From positions 3,472,001 to 3,536,000 of the forward strand of contig NC_079237.1 in assembly GCF_028502605.1 (NCBI RefSeq): a stretch of 64,000 nucleotides of DNA. Reading direction: 5' to 3'. Shown piece by piece: positions 22,634 to 32,850 of the stretch. A program made the position numbers and the translations under genes. Numbering within the stretch: the stretch's first letter is position 1; each line of letters starts with the position of its first letter. Below the pieces are notes generated by a model. The model ran no database searches. It saw only the letters and a list, made by a program, of their open reading frames with translations, and was not told the origin of the DNA. This stretch comes from Trichoderma breve (lineage: Eukaryota; Ascomycota; Sordariomycetes; Hypocreales; Hypocreaceae).

Positions 22634-24587
22634 TCAATACTTCAGCTCTTTCACCATTTCTTCCGACACCTTCTGGGCAATCATAAAGGTCGGCAAAGCT
22701 GGAAACCACCCCGGGACCTTGGGGAACGAGCTTGCATCGACGACTCGAAGCCCATCAACTCCTCGCACACGAAGCTTGTTGTCCAGAACGGCATTGGCAT
22801 CACCATCCGGACCCATGCGGCACGTACAGGTTGGATGGTGGCCAAAAGTCTGTCCCTCGAGCCAAGTTGCATCGACATCAGGATCAGAGCAGCTACCATC
22901 CGCCTTTAATCCAGTTGGGCATGCGGGTTCAACAACTTCAGCGCCGCTGCGTACAAAGTTGCGACGGATGCGGTTCATTGTCTCCCTCATGGCACTCTGA
23001 TCAACTTTATCTCCGTCACTAGCGAAGAGATTGAAGTTAATCTCGGGTCGGTCGCGCGGATCCTTGGTACGGAGGCGGACGTATCCAGCTGTGTTTTGTG
23101 GGTTGCCTTTCACCAAGCCGACACCCCATGTACCTGGGGGATCTTTTGGCAGATTCTCATTCGTTTGGTTGCTTGGCCAGAACCCACGGAAAGGAACGCC
23201 GGCTTGCAGCAACCAGATGTCGTTATCTCCGTCAAGAGAAGCATTTGTCTTAAGCAGAGGGTAGCCGAGAACCAGTGAAGCGTTGATGTATGCTGCGCCT
23301 TGTGCGACAATTGGCAATTCCTCATTGTCCATCAAGTTCTGGCCCACGCCGGGGCTGTCGACTACAACGTCTATTCCAAGGGATTCCAGGTGGTCCTTTG
23401 GCCCAATGCCACTAAGCATAAGAATCTGCGGTGAGTTGAAGGCGCCACCGGAGACGATAACCTCGCGACGAGCTGTGGCATTGCGTAGTACACCAGAATC
23501 ATCATCGTTATGGCGAATATCACCGCGATAGAGTGCTTTGCCCTGCAGGTATTCCACACCCACCGCTCGTGGTTTACCATGCTTGGGTTTGTCGAACAGA
23601 ACGCGAGTAGCAAGAGAGTTGAGTGAGATGGTCAGCGGATGGTGTGACGCCGCGGTTTCTTGTACTAAATAGCGAGAGCTATACCGGGTACCGTTGGCGT
23701 ATGTATGTAGGGCCAGACCGTAGATTGCTTCTTGAGTATCACGACGGGGGTCAAGCACATTGGGGTCTCTTCTCACTAGGTCCGTGAGCGGCTGCTTTTC
23801 GCCAATATCCTCGGCAAGAGCCTTCATGTAAGGATTTGTCACTGGCTGGGGCTTGCCCACGCGGTTGGGCATGGACGCTTGGAAGTAGCCTTTGAAGCCA
23901 TGGCCGGGAGTTTTCGGGCTTAGATAGTTGTTGTGCTCGATTTTCTCAAATATCGAGCGGAAGTTCTTGGAACTGTAATTGACACATACAATGATTAGTC
24001 AAAGCATAGAAAGAACGAAAAAGAAAAGGGGGTGGGTCCAACGTATGGACTTACTTCCAACTGTCGTCACCCAGAAGCTCTGCATAGCTATCCCAAAGCT
24101 TATCAGGAGGAAGATGGACGTTTAATCCATTGATCATAGATGATCCACCGAGTGTGGCACCCCGAGGATAATAAATACCAAGAAGCTCAGAGCCCTCGGG
24201 AGGATCTGTCTTCCCAACCCAATAACGACCCTCAGGCGTCATCCAGGTAAGGTGATTGAACTCCAAGTTACGCGGATCACCCTCTGGATAATGTTTGCAG
24301 AAGAAATCCCAAGTTAGCCCCAGAGGATACCCACTTCCAACGATTGGTACGTCAGCTCCCTGGTAAGTGCTGTCGTCGCCGGCTTCAAGTAGTAGCACAG
24401 AGTATCCTCCTAGGGCCAAATTGGAAGCCATTGTACCACCTCCAGGACCACTGCCTATGACAATGTAGTCGTATTCATTTGTTTTGCCATGATGGTTAGC
24501 CGTAGAAGATGCAGGTACAGCAGCAACGAGAGAATTGAAGAACAATAGAAACTGGGATAAATTCCCAAAACGTTGAGAGGAAACCAT
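22634..24587 (-). CDS. Secreted GMC oxidoreductase
   Basis: FAD-dependent glucose-methanol-choline family enzyme. Exon 1 is 24587-24055 and exon 2 is 23972-22634 (intron 82 nt, GTAAGT to TTACAG), 623 residues. An N-terminal hydrophobic segment (FLLFFNSLVAAVPA) looks like a signal peptide. The dinucleotide-binding motif VIGSGPGGG is at about residues 43-51. Signature 1 is YPRGATLGGSSMINGLNV and signature 2 is GAFNSPQILMLSGIGP. The C-terminal catalytic region has FGHHPTCTCRMGP with the active-site His, then VVDASSFPKVPGWFPALPT. The usual second His/Asn near the last motif is not obvious. Substrate unknown; choline dehydrogenase-like and aryl-alcohol-oxidase-like enzymes share this layout. It is tail-to-tail with the Cys/His gene, 136 bp away. 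Confidence 0.92.
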
Positions 24588-25277
24588 CTTTAGTTTCAGC
24601 TACTTATCAAAGACTGAACAATTAAGCCTCTTGAAGAGGAAAGGCAACTTTGAGATTGTTGTGATGCGTTACAACTTACAACCGACAACTTATATAGACT
24701 CAGTTCGCTGATGCCAAGCTGCAGATCTTCGGCTTACTAAATTATGCTTATAATCCGGCAGTTGCTTTTTCCGCCAGAGACTGAATTTCCCGCATATTTT
24801 CGTTAAAGGGCTTACAAATAAAATGGTGGTTAACTACATGTGAGATATGAAACAAGCATCGGACTGATTCTTCACGAAGCATACACCGGCCGATCCGGAA
24901 CTCTTGCCTAATTTAGCACATTTACCAAAACCCCGAACCCTGCCTACCTACACCCAGGCTTGTTCAAAGTCTCATCAATGGAAATAACGGAAGCCAAAGA
25001 GGTCATATACATGCCAGTCGGCCAAAATCATATCTCCGTATCGAGATGGAGAAAGCTGATGTCTCATGCGGATAGGACAACTGTTCAGTTATTACATGTA
25101 ATCTCCCGGCATCTGCTAAGATCCATATTCTAATGCTTGGTTACAACTTGAATACCTTTCTTGCCTTCTTCGGGCTGTCCCGAAAATATGACAGCCTGTA
25201 TTTAGGAACATAGTTCGGGTTGTATTATTAGTTCTTTTCTGGTTCAAGATATAGTGTCATATGATCAAGTCGATAGC
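24588..25277. other. Promoter region of the GMC gene
   Basis: AT-rich and without a gene. It contains the GMC promoter and, further right, sequence grading into the P450 relic. Confidence 0.5.
24689..24696 (-). promoter_or_regulatory. TATA box of the GMC gene
   Basis: On the minus strand this reads TATATAAG, about 102 bp upstream of the ATG at 24587. Confidence 0.5.
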
Positions 25278-25446
25278 AAAGGTCTCAAAGATACTGTAAT
25301 GGAATAGAGGACAGTGTTTAATCCGGTTTTCTTGCGTTATGATATTGAAGCGTCAAGTCCTTTATGGATAAGTGGGGATACATTTGAGAGCGCTATGAAT
25401 AGTGCATTAATAAATAGTAGCACCTGTATTGTATCTTATATTTACT
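25278..25446 (+). pseudogene. Decayed P450 C-terminal fragment
   Basis: This stretch matches the last 55 or so codons of the intact P450 at 19154-21264 base by base with many changes. KGLKDTVME corresponds to RGLAMMECRM, then an in-frame TAG stands where the P450 has TGT. Next VFLRYDI corresponds to IFLQYDV, GDTFES to GDTFEE, and, in a shifted frame, VAPVLYLIFT to VAPALYLSFT. Stop and frameshift together show that it is not functional. No haem loop or upstream exons were found. It is probably a relic of a paralogous P450 gene, not a direct copy of the neighbour, since changes are numerous. Confidence 0.85.
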
Positions 25447-25673
25447 CATATCTAGATCAATACAAGAATTTATATTCCATTTTGGAGGATGATGGCAATA
25501 ATTTAATAAGTAGACCTACCGCTTGAAGAGAAGCACCATAAGGAAATAAATGGCTGCATAAGAATGTTGCTTCTATTCGGACGGCTACTACTATTATGTG
25601 CAACAAAGCCAATTGCAATGAGAATTTACATATTAGACTACCTGTACATACAGCTTCCCGTTGTTTTGGGGGT

Positions 25674-28600
25674 TCATAGGGAATGATTGCTCTGGTGATA
25701 CCCTTCGTTGCGAGGTGGCTTCCCCCAAACACGTGGACGGGCAGCATTTTCAATATCTACGTACAGCAGTCGACGCTGGTGCACATATATCAATGCTTGC
25801 TCTTCTTCATGCAGTAACTTTGCGTCGGCACCTCTTTCGACCAAAAGCTGAATGAGCTTGATATCCCTAGACTCGATGGCGTAAGAGAGTGGCGTGCGTT
25901 TGCTTAAATCGACTGAGTTGATGTTAGCGTTGTAGTTGAGAAGGAGCCGGACGATAACAATATTTTTAGGTTCGGTTGCATGATCAAGCGGCGTGCGTTT
26001 GTTTAAACCGGGGGATTCGATAACAGCACCAGTGTAGAGAGGGACATTGACGCGATCAATATCGAGTTTAACACCGAGACTAATACCGCGATTAATACCA
26101 CGATTATTATTGCGATTGATACCGCGATTGATAACCCTAGATTTAACTGCATAATGAAGCGGTGTATGGCTGTTTATATCGACCGAGTCGATATTAGCGC
26201 CGTTGTCGAGAAAGAACTGAATAAAATGAATATCTTCAGATTTAATTGCATAATGAAGAGGCGTGCGTTTTTTGTTATCGACCAAGTCAATAGAAGCGCC
26301 TTTGTCAAGGAGGAGCTGAACAAGATCCATATCTCCAGATTGGGCTGCATAATGAAGTGGTGTAAGTCCCTTTCCATCTCGAATATCAATATTAGCTCCT
26401 CGGTCTAAGAGAACTTGAAAAGTATCCCGGTGTTTCAATTTAAAGGCTGATAGCAGTGGCGTCTGATTATTGCGATCTCTTAATTCGATATCGAAGCCTG
26501 ATTCAAGGAATAATTGAACAACTCGTACATCGTCCTTTTCCACAGCGGAGAAGAATAGTTTGGTGGCCATCTTATCCTCTGATATGGGAGTCGCTCCATG
26601 CTCGAGCAGTAGTTTGGCGATAGCCTCTCGTCTGTAAGTCATAGCATAAAATAGCGGCGTACCACCAATGTTATCTGTCACATCGAGACTAGCTCCAGCA
26701 TGGAGAAGTGTCTTAACTACAGCCACATTTCCGTTCCAAATAGCATGTAATAGCGGCGTCCGACCGGAGGCATCCATGGAGTCGATTTCAGAAAGATTGC
26801 CAAACAGTAGTAAGGATAATTTTCTGCGCCAGCTGCGACCACCTCGAGCCAATAACTTGACAACATCGTCAAAGCCGTTTCCAGCAGCCCAAGAGAGGGC
26901 TGATCGCCCATAAGTCCCATCTCGAGCATTCAGTTCGTCATCATCGGCTATGGTAGATAGTATAATCTTTACCATCGCGTCAAGTCCAAAGTACGATACA
27001 ACCATGAGCGTTGTGAATTGCTCAGGGAAGGCTGTACTTGACGTCTTTTTCCAAAAGACCGAAAGCCAACGCTCACAAAGCCTTGAATTGACATTACATA
27101 ACTTCCAAATCGACTGCTCCATGTGCTCACTTATCTTGGTATGCGATTCTCGGAGATGTTTAGTCCAATAGTTGGCGGAATAATTGAAAAGAATGCAGCC
27201 GTTCGTAGATTCGGACTGATGATACCTCACGACGTGCTTAGCACCACGATCCGACAGGAGAAGGCAAGAAATGCAGATCTTCGCCAAAGTCTTGTGGGAC
27301 TTATGCGGCAAAATAATATGCTTCCATTCAAGATCCGGATTGATGTAATCAGTTGAAAGTAATTGGGTATCCCGGACTAAGAATTCCCTCGCAGTCTGGT
27401 GAAGGAGGTAGACCCTCGATTGAATAACTGTCACAAAAAGTCCGCAGGTATCCCGTATATTCTCTCTCAAACGATCTTCATGTTTGATGTCAATATCATT
27501 ACAAGACCGATGGTGCCTCTGGATAGACAGAGCAAATCCGAGTTCTTCTAACGATAGAGCTCTTTCAGCCGCTACAATGATATGCAAAATCCTTATAGCC
27601 TCTCTAGGATCGTAGCTTTTGGAAAGTATCCTGTTATAGGCTTCATCGACTGTCTTTGGAATATGGGTAGTAGCTCGAAGTATCCCGGCTTTGTCAATGT
27701 TTATATCGTTCTCGATAAGATCCAGAGTGAGATGAACCCAAAGATAAGTCCTGTTGGGTACTCTCATAAGCTGTTCCAACAATGTATGTCGTTCATTTTG
27801 GTCTAATTTCAATCGCTCGCCAATATCCTCTACCCTGGCCCTGATATATATGTCAATCTCTGCGGCGATCTTTTTCATTTCTTCTTCACTCTCTCCGCTT
27901 AGATGGATAATGGGCATTCCAGAGACTTGTAGCGGTTGGAAGCCCTGTCGTATGTTGCCGAACGGCCTGCTTGTTACTAGAAATTTCAACTTGAGATTCA
28001 AGCGGCTATCAGGGCCATATAGCTTGCACAGTGCTTTAGCAAGCTGAGACCGTCCGTGGTCATCACACTCATCAATTGCGTCAAGAATACAAATGATTTC
28101 CCCAGCGTGTACATCTTCGGCTGCGAGGAGAAGGATATGCCATAGATCGCTGAATGAACTAAGGAACCGCTCCCCGCCAGCTTCAACTTGATTGACGATG
28201 GCTTCAGTGAACAAGGCAGGATTCTGCTGAAACAGCTGGTATATAATGCAACAGAGAGCACTGGTAATGCTTTTCTGATCTTCAAAATCATCTTTAAAAA
28301 AGAAATAGCACACCGTTGTTTTTGGCGTAGTCAAAACGATGCTGTCGACTAAGTATTTCACCAGGACTGACTTGCCGCATCCTGGGTCAGCAGAGACCCA
28401 AAGGAGTCTCGAAGCAGGGCTATCTCTCCAATCTTGGAAGAGTTGGTGCTGAATAAACCATTCGCATGTTCCGACTACTCTGTCTGGGTTTCGGTCTTTC
28501 CGATCTCGGTAGGGTGAGGTATTGAGTTTTTTCATTATCTCCAACTCTCTCGTTCCAAACTGTCTCGTCTTTCGATACTCAGAGTTATCCTGTGAATGCT

Positions 28601-29696
28601 GAGGCAAGCTTGTTGGTAAGGAAATAGCTACCGCCGATCTATGAATGGTCGTGATCGGATTTGAAGTGTAGCACTCGCCTATGTGCCAATATTCTAAGAA
28701 GGCTTTGGCAGCCGCCGCCGCCGTGGCAGCTGCATAAGCTTGCCATGTTTTGTTCTTGTGACTGTCCGCGTAGTCACACACGCCTTTGATGACCAGAGCG
28801 GCAGGAAACGTCTCCCATACTCCCGCGCCCTCCATTTCAAAAGCGATCACTTCATCGCGAGCAGAAATCCTATCTCGATCTTCTCCAGATCTCATCACGG
28901 TATCTCCCGTGGCCACAAGCCCAAAGTTAACAACGGGCTGGGATTCGTTTGATGAATGTAGCAGCCTGGAGCGAGGCCTTGGATCTAGTTCGCTGCATCC
29001 AAGCTCATCACAACTCGCTCTCGTAGCCGACGAACACAAATAATCTCGATTATTAGTACATATCACACATGGCGATGGAGGTTGATGCATGTGGAGATGA
29101 TTCGGGCTGAATAATTGATCCTTTTCTGGTCCAGGATACGGTATCGCAAGATCAGATCGCTGACGCAATAATCGAAGATGCCCCAACATTTTATTCTGCA
29201 ACTGGTCTCGACCCTGGCCTGTTTGTAGCTTGGCTAAAGCCGCACGAACTTCAGGTCTAGGCCTCGGTAGGTTTTCCACAGGTGTGTCTTTTCGCACAAA
29301 GGTATAAGGCAATCGCCTCCCGAGATCGTATTGAACTAGCCCTTCACTGATGACAACATCACCCAGTATGAGTTCACCCGCCGGCCCAAAAGGCGCACCA
29401 CCACAAATCCCGACCACAAGTGCAAGCTGAATCCCACGAAAGCTGGTGTGAAGATTGGCGGCTGCAACGGCAGCGGCAACCTTTCCTATGTTGGGCATGT
29501 GCACAAGAACAACGTTGTGAGGTCCAAGCACACCCAGCGAGTAAGCGTTTGTGTCTGCTGGGTCTTTGCCATACTTTTCAGCGTCCCATTGAGCATCAAA
29601 TAGTCCTTGGAGGATGCTTGCCTCCAGCGGCAAAGCACAAAGAACGGCGATCTTGAACTCATACCGACTGCTCGGCGGGGTGTGAGTATTGGGCAT
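25674..29696 (-). CDS. PNP_UDP-NACHT-ankyrin NLR-like receptor
   Basis: Single exon of 1340 residues. Domain 1 (about residues 12-345) is a purine/uridine phosphorylase or nucleosidase-like fold: KIAVLCALPLEASIL, VVGICGG, GDVVISEG, and EVIAFEMEGAGVW with the family Glu-Met-Glu, ending VIKGVCDYAD. It is interrupted by an insert at about residues 160-265 with a Cys-rich patch (CVICTNNRDYLC). Domain 2 is NACHT, with P-loop ADPGCGKS near 436-444 and Walker B ICILDAIDECDD near 535-545. After a helical region, about 11 ankyrin repeats run from about residue 930 to 1320. One ankyrin linker is replaced by Asn/Arg/Gly/Ile repeats. In known fungal NLRs such N-terminal domains act as effectors or sensors. 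Divergent and upstream neighbours may be partners. Confidence 0.93.
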   Translation of the reverse strand: MPNTHTPPSSRYEFKIAVLCALPLEASILQGLFDAQWDAEKYGKDPADTNAYSLGVLGPHNVVLVHMPNIGKVAAAVAAANLHTSFRGIQLALVVGICGGAPFGPAGELILGDVVISEGLVQYDLGRRLPYTFVRKDTPVENLPRPRPEVRAALAKLQTGQGRDQLQNKMLGHLRLLRQRSDLAIPYPGPEKDQLFSPNHLHMHQPPSPCVICTNNRDYLCSSATRASCDELGCSELDPRPRSRLLHSSNESQPVVNFGLVATGDTVMRSGEDRDRISARDEVIAFEMEGAGVWETFPAALVIKGVCDYADSHKNKTWQAYAAATAAAAAKAFLEYWHIGECYTSNPITTIHRSAVAISLPTSLPQHSQDNSEYRKTRQFGTRELEIMKKLNTSPYRDRKDRNPDRVVGTCEWFIQHQLFQDWRDSPASRLLWVSADPGCGKSVLVKYLVDSIVLTTPKTTVCYFFFKDDFEDQKSITSALCCIIYQLFQQNPALFTEAIVNQVEAGGERFLSSFSDLWHILLLAAEDVHAGEIICILDAIDECDDHGRSQLAKALCKLYGPDSRLNLKLKFLVTSRPFGNIRQGFQPLQVSGMPIIHLSGESEEEMKKIAAEIDIYIRARVEDIGERLKLDQNERHTLLEQLMRVPNRTYLWVHLTLDLIENDINIDKAGILRATTHIPKTVDEAYNRILSKSYDPREAIRILHIIVAAERALSLEELGFALSIQRHHRSCNDIDIKHEDRLRENIRDTCGLFVTVIQSRVYLLHQTAREFLVRDTQLLSTDYINPDLEWKHIILPHKSHKTLAKICISCLLLSDRGAKHVVRYHQSESTNGCILFNYSANYWTKHLRESHTKISEHMEQSIWKLCNVNSRLCERWLSVFWKKTSSTAFPEQFTTLMVVSYFGLDAMVKIILSTIADDDELNARDGTYGRSALSWAAGNGFDDVVKLLARGGRSWRRKLSLLLFGNLSEIDSMDASGRTPLLHAIWNGNVAVVKTLLHAGASLDVTDNIGGTPLFYAMTYRREAIAKLLLEHGATPISEDKMATKLFFSAVEKDDVRVVQLFLESGFDIELRDRNNQTPLLSAFKLKHRDTFQVLLDRGANIDIRDGKGLTPLHYAAQSGDMDLVQLLLDKGASIDLVDNKKRTPLHYAIKSEDIHFIQFFLDNGANIDSVDINSHTPLHYAVKSRVINRGINRNNNRGINRGISLGVKLDIDRVNVPLYTGAVIESPGLNKRTPLDHATEPKNIVIVRLLLNYNANINSVDLSKRTPLSYAIESRDIKLIQLLVERGADAKLLHEEEQALIYVHQRRLLYVDIENAARPRVWGKPPRNEGYHQSNHSL
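26072..26131 (-). repeat. 12-bp minisatellite inside the NLR ankyrin region
   Basis: Five in-frame 12-bp units (26072, 26084, 26096, 26108, 26120) of the type TACCGCGATTRA on the plus strand. On the coding strand they encode a tetrapeptide repeat close to Ile-Asn-Arg-Gly. The unit count can change without shifting the frame. Confidence 0.85.
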
Positions 29697-30209
29697 TAGC
29701 TAGATCTGTTAACAAGGTGCCAATACAGAATGGTGAGAAGTAGTAAATTCGTGATGAAACGCGTTTATATTGTTGAGATTTACTTAGGCATCAATAACGT
29801 TGTAAGAACGAGGCTCTGGGACAACACAGCCTGAATTGGCCCTCGCCCAATGAGGAGCAGTCGGACGTGACTTGTAAATACTGAAGTACCGCGACGTGAT
29901 AAGCCGCATTTGTCCAATAACTGCTTATTTAAGGCAACCTCAGTCAATCTGCCACTCGCGCGTGTTCATTGGAGTATTCGCTGGTCAGCCTACGAGGCAG
30001 GGCAAAGCGATAAGGATTTCTCCGTATAAGCCACCATTTATTCTCAACAACCCAGCATACATAATGAGATTGTAGGCAGTTTTCTTGAGGCAGTTAAAAC
30101 GTCATGCTATGATAATTAGTTTAATAACGCCAATCAATAGCTCTTTCGCAGCAGCTTGGATATATAGGGGCAAGATAACTATTGAACTGCCTACATACTC
30201 AGTTCTTCC
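29697..30209. other. Intergenic upstream of the PNP-NACHT gene
   Basis: 513 bp between the NLR start and the stop of the small upstream gene on the same strand. No coding frame is seen. It presumably carries the NLR promoter. Confidence 0.5.
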
Positions 30210-30714
30210 TCACGCAGTTTCATAAATATCTGTAGCTTCGGCGCAGATTGACAACGCTTGCTTAGAAAGCTCCCCGTAGTCTACTATATACTTCTTATTA
30301 ATCATCCCGGCCTTTAATTCCGCAATGATGTTGTCGCGAAGCTTTTTCTCAATCTGACGCATAGAAATGATTGCTTTAATTTTCCCCTCTTATCAGCATG
30401 TAGCGCACAGTTTAGTGACACAATATGGCACACTAACCATTGGGCAGACGATTCAGAGGAATATCTGTCCTGGCAGTTAAATTGTTCAACTTGACTATTA
30501 TATCAGAAATCGTCTTCTCTAAGTTTTTAGCGCCGTCGCCAGACTTGGAGCGGCTTGCGGTGAACGCTGAAAAGAAAGACCCTCTCGATCGGGAGGTTTC
30601 TTGGAGAATGGATTTGCTCTCGTAGAAGTCGACTTTGATCTGCGCCAGGATATCCAAGGCGCCGATGGACTCTGTAGATCCGCTCACATGAAGCGTTTTG
30701 CGCTGTGGAGGCAT
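30210..30714 (-). CDS. Small protein of unknown function next to the NLR
   Basis: I do not recognise this family. Exon 1 is 30714-30438 and exon 2 is 30373-30210 (64-nt intron, GTTAGT to TTAAAG, in phase), 146 residues. The first 65 residues are Ser/Arg/Lys-rich with a likely helix (ALDILAQIKVDFYESKSIL). The rest is predicted by eye to be mostly helical and charged (SMRQIEKKLRDNIIAELKAGMI and SKQALSICAEATDIYE). There is no signal peptide or membrane segment. It lies 513 bp upstream of the NLR on the same strand and 528 bp from the divergent DUF6594 gene. An adaptor or guardee role is conceivable but unsupported. The acceptor lacks a strong pyrimidine tract, so the second exon is less certain. 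Confidence 0.5.
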
Positions 30715-31242
30715 TGAGAGTGGCAGTTAAGGAACCGTGGTTGAATGGTGCTAGAGATTTGTCAAGTTTAAGAATACACGTATTCGGTCAGCCGTTGAAC
30801 TGAATATTAGCGCCAACTGCCGCCTGTACTCTGAAAGTATTAGTTACAGGCACTTGAATGCTTGTTATGCGACTATTCGGTTTAGCTGCTGACGTCCTGT
30901 GTTGCATTAGAATGAACCAGCTGTAATACTATCGGCTATGCGGTATATATAAGCCTTAGGCGTCAATTTGGGCACCCTTGCAAGCAAAAACAAAGACGAT
31001 TTCTCAGTAAGCCTACGGATCGCATAGCCTCACTTCAGATGAGGCTGAGGCCCGGCAATCAATCCTGCATTGCAGCACCGTGCTCGAATGGTGTTGTGGG
31101 CCTGATCACTGGCATATAGTCGCAAAAGACTAGCGATTGGTCTATTTAGCCTTTCGTAGAGTTGTTGAATACGTTTCTACGTTCTTGTGTCCGATTTTGA
31201 ACTCTAGAAGTGTTGTTGAGTCCATCTTGCCACATTCGCGCG
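30715..31242. promoter_or_regulatory. Bidirectional promoter region
   Basis: 528 bp between two divergent starts. A strong TATA-like string TATATATAAG at 30944-30953 points toward the DUF6594 gene, about 290 bp before its ATG, which would imply a long leader. No coding frame is seen. Confidence 0.45.
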
Positions 31243-32077
31243 ATGGCGGCTCCTAAAGCTGACGGGGTAATCACCGGAGATATGAACTATGAGCAGCGTC
31301 TCTTCCAATACACATTGAGCACAGGGGCAGAAGAGCCTCACTTTATAATGTTCCGAGGTCTGCAAAGACTCAACATCATCCAGTTACAAATTGAACTCGC
31401 AAAAATAAAGAAGCTATCCTCGGAAACCAAGCAGTTGTCAAAAACTAAGAGTGAAGAATTGACGAAACTTCTTCACGACTATAGTAAGATGTTCACGTTC
31501 CTTAGTTGTATCATTAATTGAACTACCAAGATTAAACTATACGGCAGCCAACGCCATCCGCGACTACGAGTACCTCAACACACTAATCCCCATCACCGGA
31601 TCTCAAGCCCGAAACCAGCGCCTCGACATTGAGCAAGCATTTGCCGAAGTGGGAAACCTATCCGAAGACCCAGGAACTTACCGTCGACTGCCGGACACCT
31701 CGATGCTAGCCAGCGACCCACTTCGCGATATTCTCAAAGCTGTCCTACCAAAGTCTCTGACATATACCAAGAGAGAGATACAGCGACGGACACCAGAGTT
31801 CCTTGAGGGCCAGCCGCCTGTTGAAGTCTCGGGGTTTGTGGACAAGTTGGCACGGTTTATCGTTGCGTTTATTGGCGGTGCGGCGCTTGTGGTACCGATG
31901 TTGATTATGAGATTGCCTGAGGTCACATTAACAAAGAGTTTGGTTACGGTGTCAGTTGCAGTGTTGCTGTTTGCGGTGGTTCTGTCACTAGTTCTGAGGG
32001 CATCTAACACGGACACAATGGTATCTACAGCGACATATGCCGCAGTTTTGGTAGTCTTTGTGGGAACAACATCATAA
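31243..32077 (+). CDS. DUF6594-type membrane protein
   Basis: Exons 31243-31483 and 31548-32077 (64-nt intron) give 256 residues. ATG 31243 is the first ATG of the frame. The N-terminal half is helical and charged, with FRGLQRLNIIQLQIELAKIKKL and a Lys/Glu-rich stretch that could form a coiled coil. The segment DYTNAIRDYEYLNTL is restored exactly across the splice. The C-terminus has three hydrophobic segments in series: FIVAFIGGAALVVPMLIM, LVTVSVAVLLFAVVLSLVL and VSTATYAAVLVVFVG, with a TLTKSLVTVSVAV block typical of this family. This is a family of unknown function, common and often multi-copy in filamentous fungi. It is divergent from the small NLR-linked gene. Confidence 0.82.
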
Positions 32078-32850
32078 GTACTAATAATAAATTACAAGGC
32101 AAATATCTGTAATTTGTAAGTTGATGATGGCTTGATACAGTAGTCCCAAGTGTAGCCAACTAGAAGGGCGTTAGAAGTTCCATTGCCTCTGCCACACCAT
32201 CATTCTCCACTACCAAAATATCTAGTCAACTAGTTTCCGCTCAAGTGCCACCGCCCAGCTCTTTCGCCTCTGCTAAATATAATTACTCCGATGAATCCCC
32301 TTTTAATTCTCCATTTCCCAGATGAAAACTTGCCCAATAACCTCTGCACTATGCTTATTGCGCAGAGCCCCCGCTAAGCCCACCATGGAACAATCCCCGA
32401 TTTTTTGCCCAAATAAACCGACGTCATCTGCTGGCGACTCATGCAAAGTGGGCAGGAGGTGGGGAAGGAGGGGTTCAGAGGGGTCACGGATGGACTTGCC
32501 TGCGCTGAGCCAAAAGCCTCAGTGCGGCAAGAGTTGCCATATTTTGGTAAATGGGCTCACCGTTGCTTCTTGCCGTTTCTGTTTTGCATTACAGCTTATG
32601 GCATGATGATTGTTTAGGTAGTCACGATAGAGTTAATAGGTAATTGCTGGATGGCGAATTTGGGACATCTGCATTAATAATGATTCGCAATTGGGTGGAT
32701 GAGTTACGTATAGATGCAAATTGACAGAGTATAAATATCCCTTTGGAGCTTCGCTTCTTTTCCAAGCTCCAATTCAATCTATACCCATCTCTTCTCGTAT
32801 TTTTCATTCTTCTTAACAACAACAACACCATCATCACCACAACCAACACA
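32078..32850. other. Intergenic upstream of the Gfo/Idh/MocA gene
   Basis: 773 bp with no gene. The right end is a typical fungal promoter: TATA box, then a CT-rich leader and CAAC/ACAACA repeats just before the ATG. Confidence 0.5.
32730..32737 (+). promoter_or_regulatory. TATA box of the Gfo/Idh/MocA gene
   Basis: TATAAATA, 121 bp upstream of the ATG at 32851. Confidence 0.55.
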
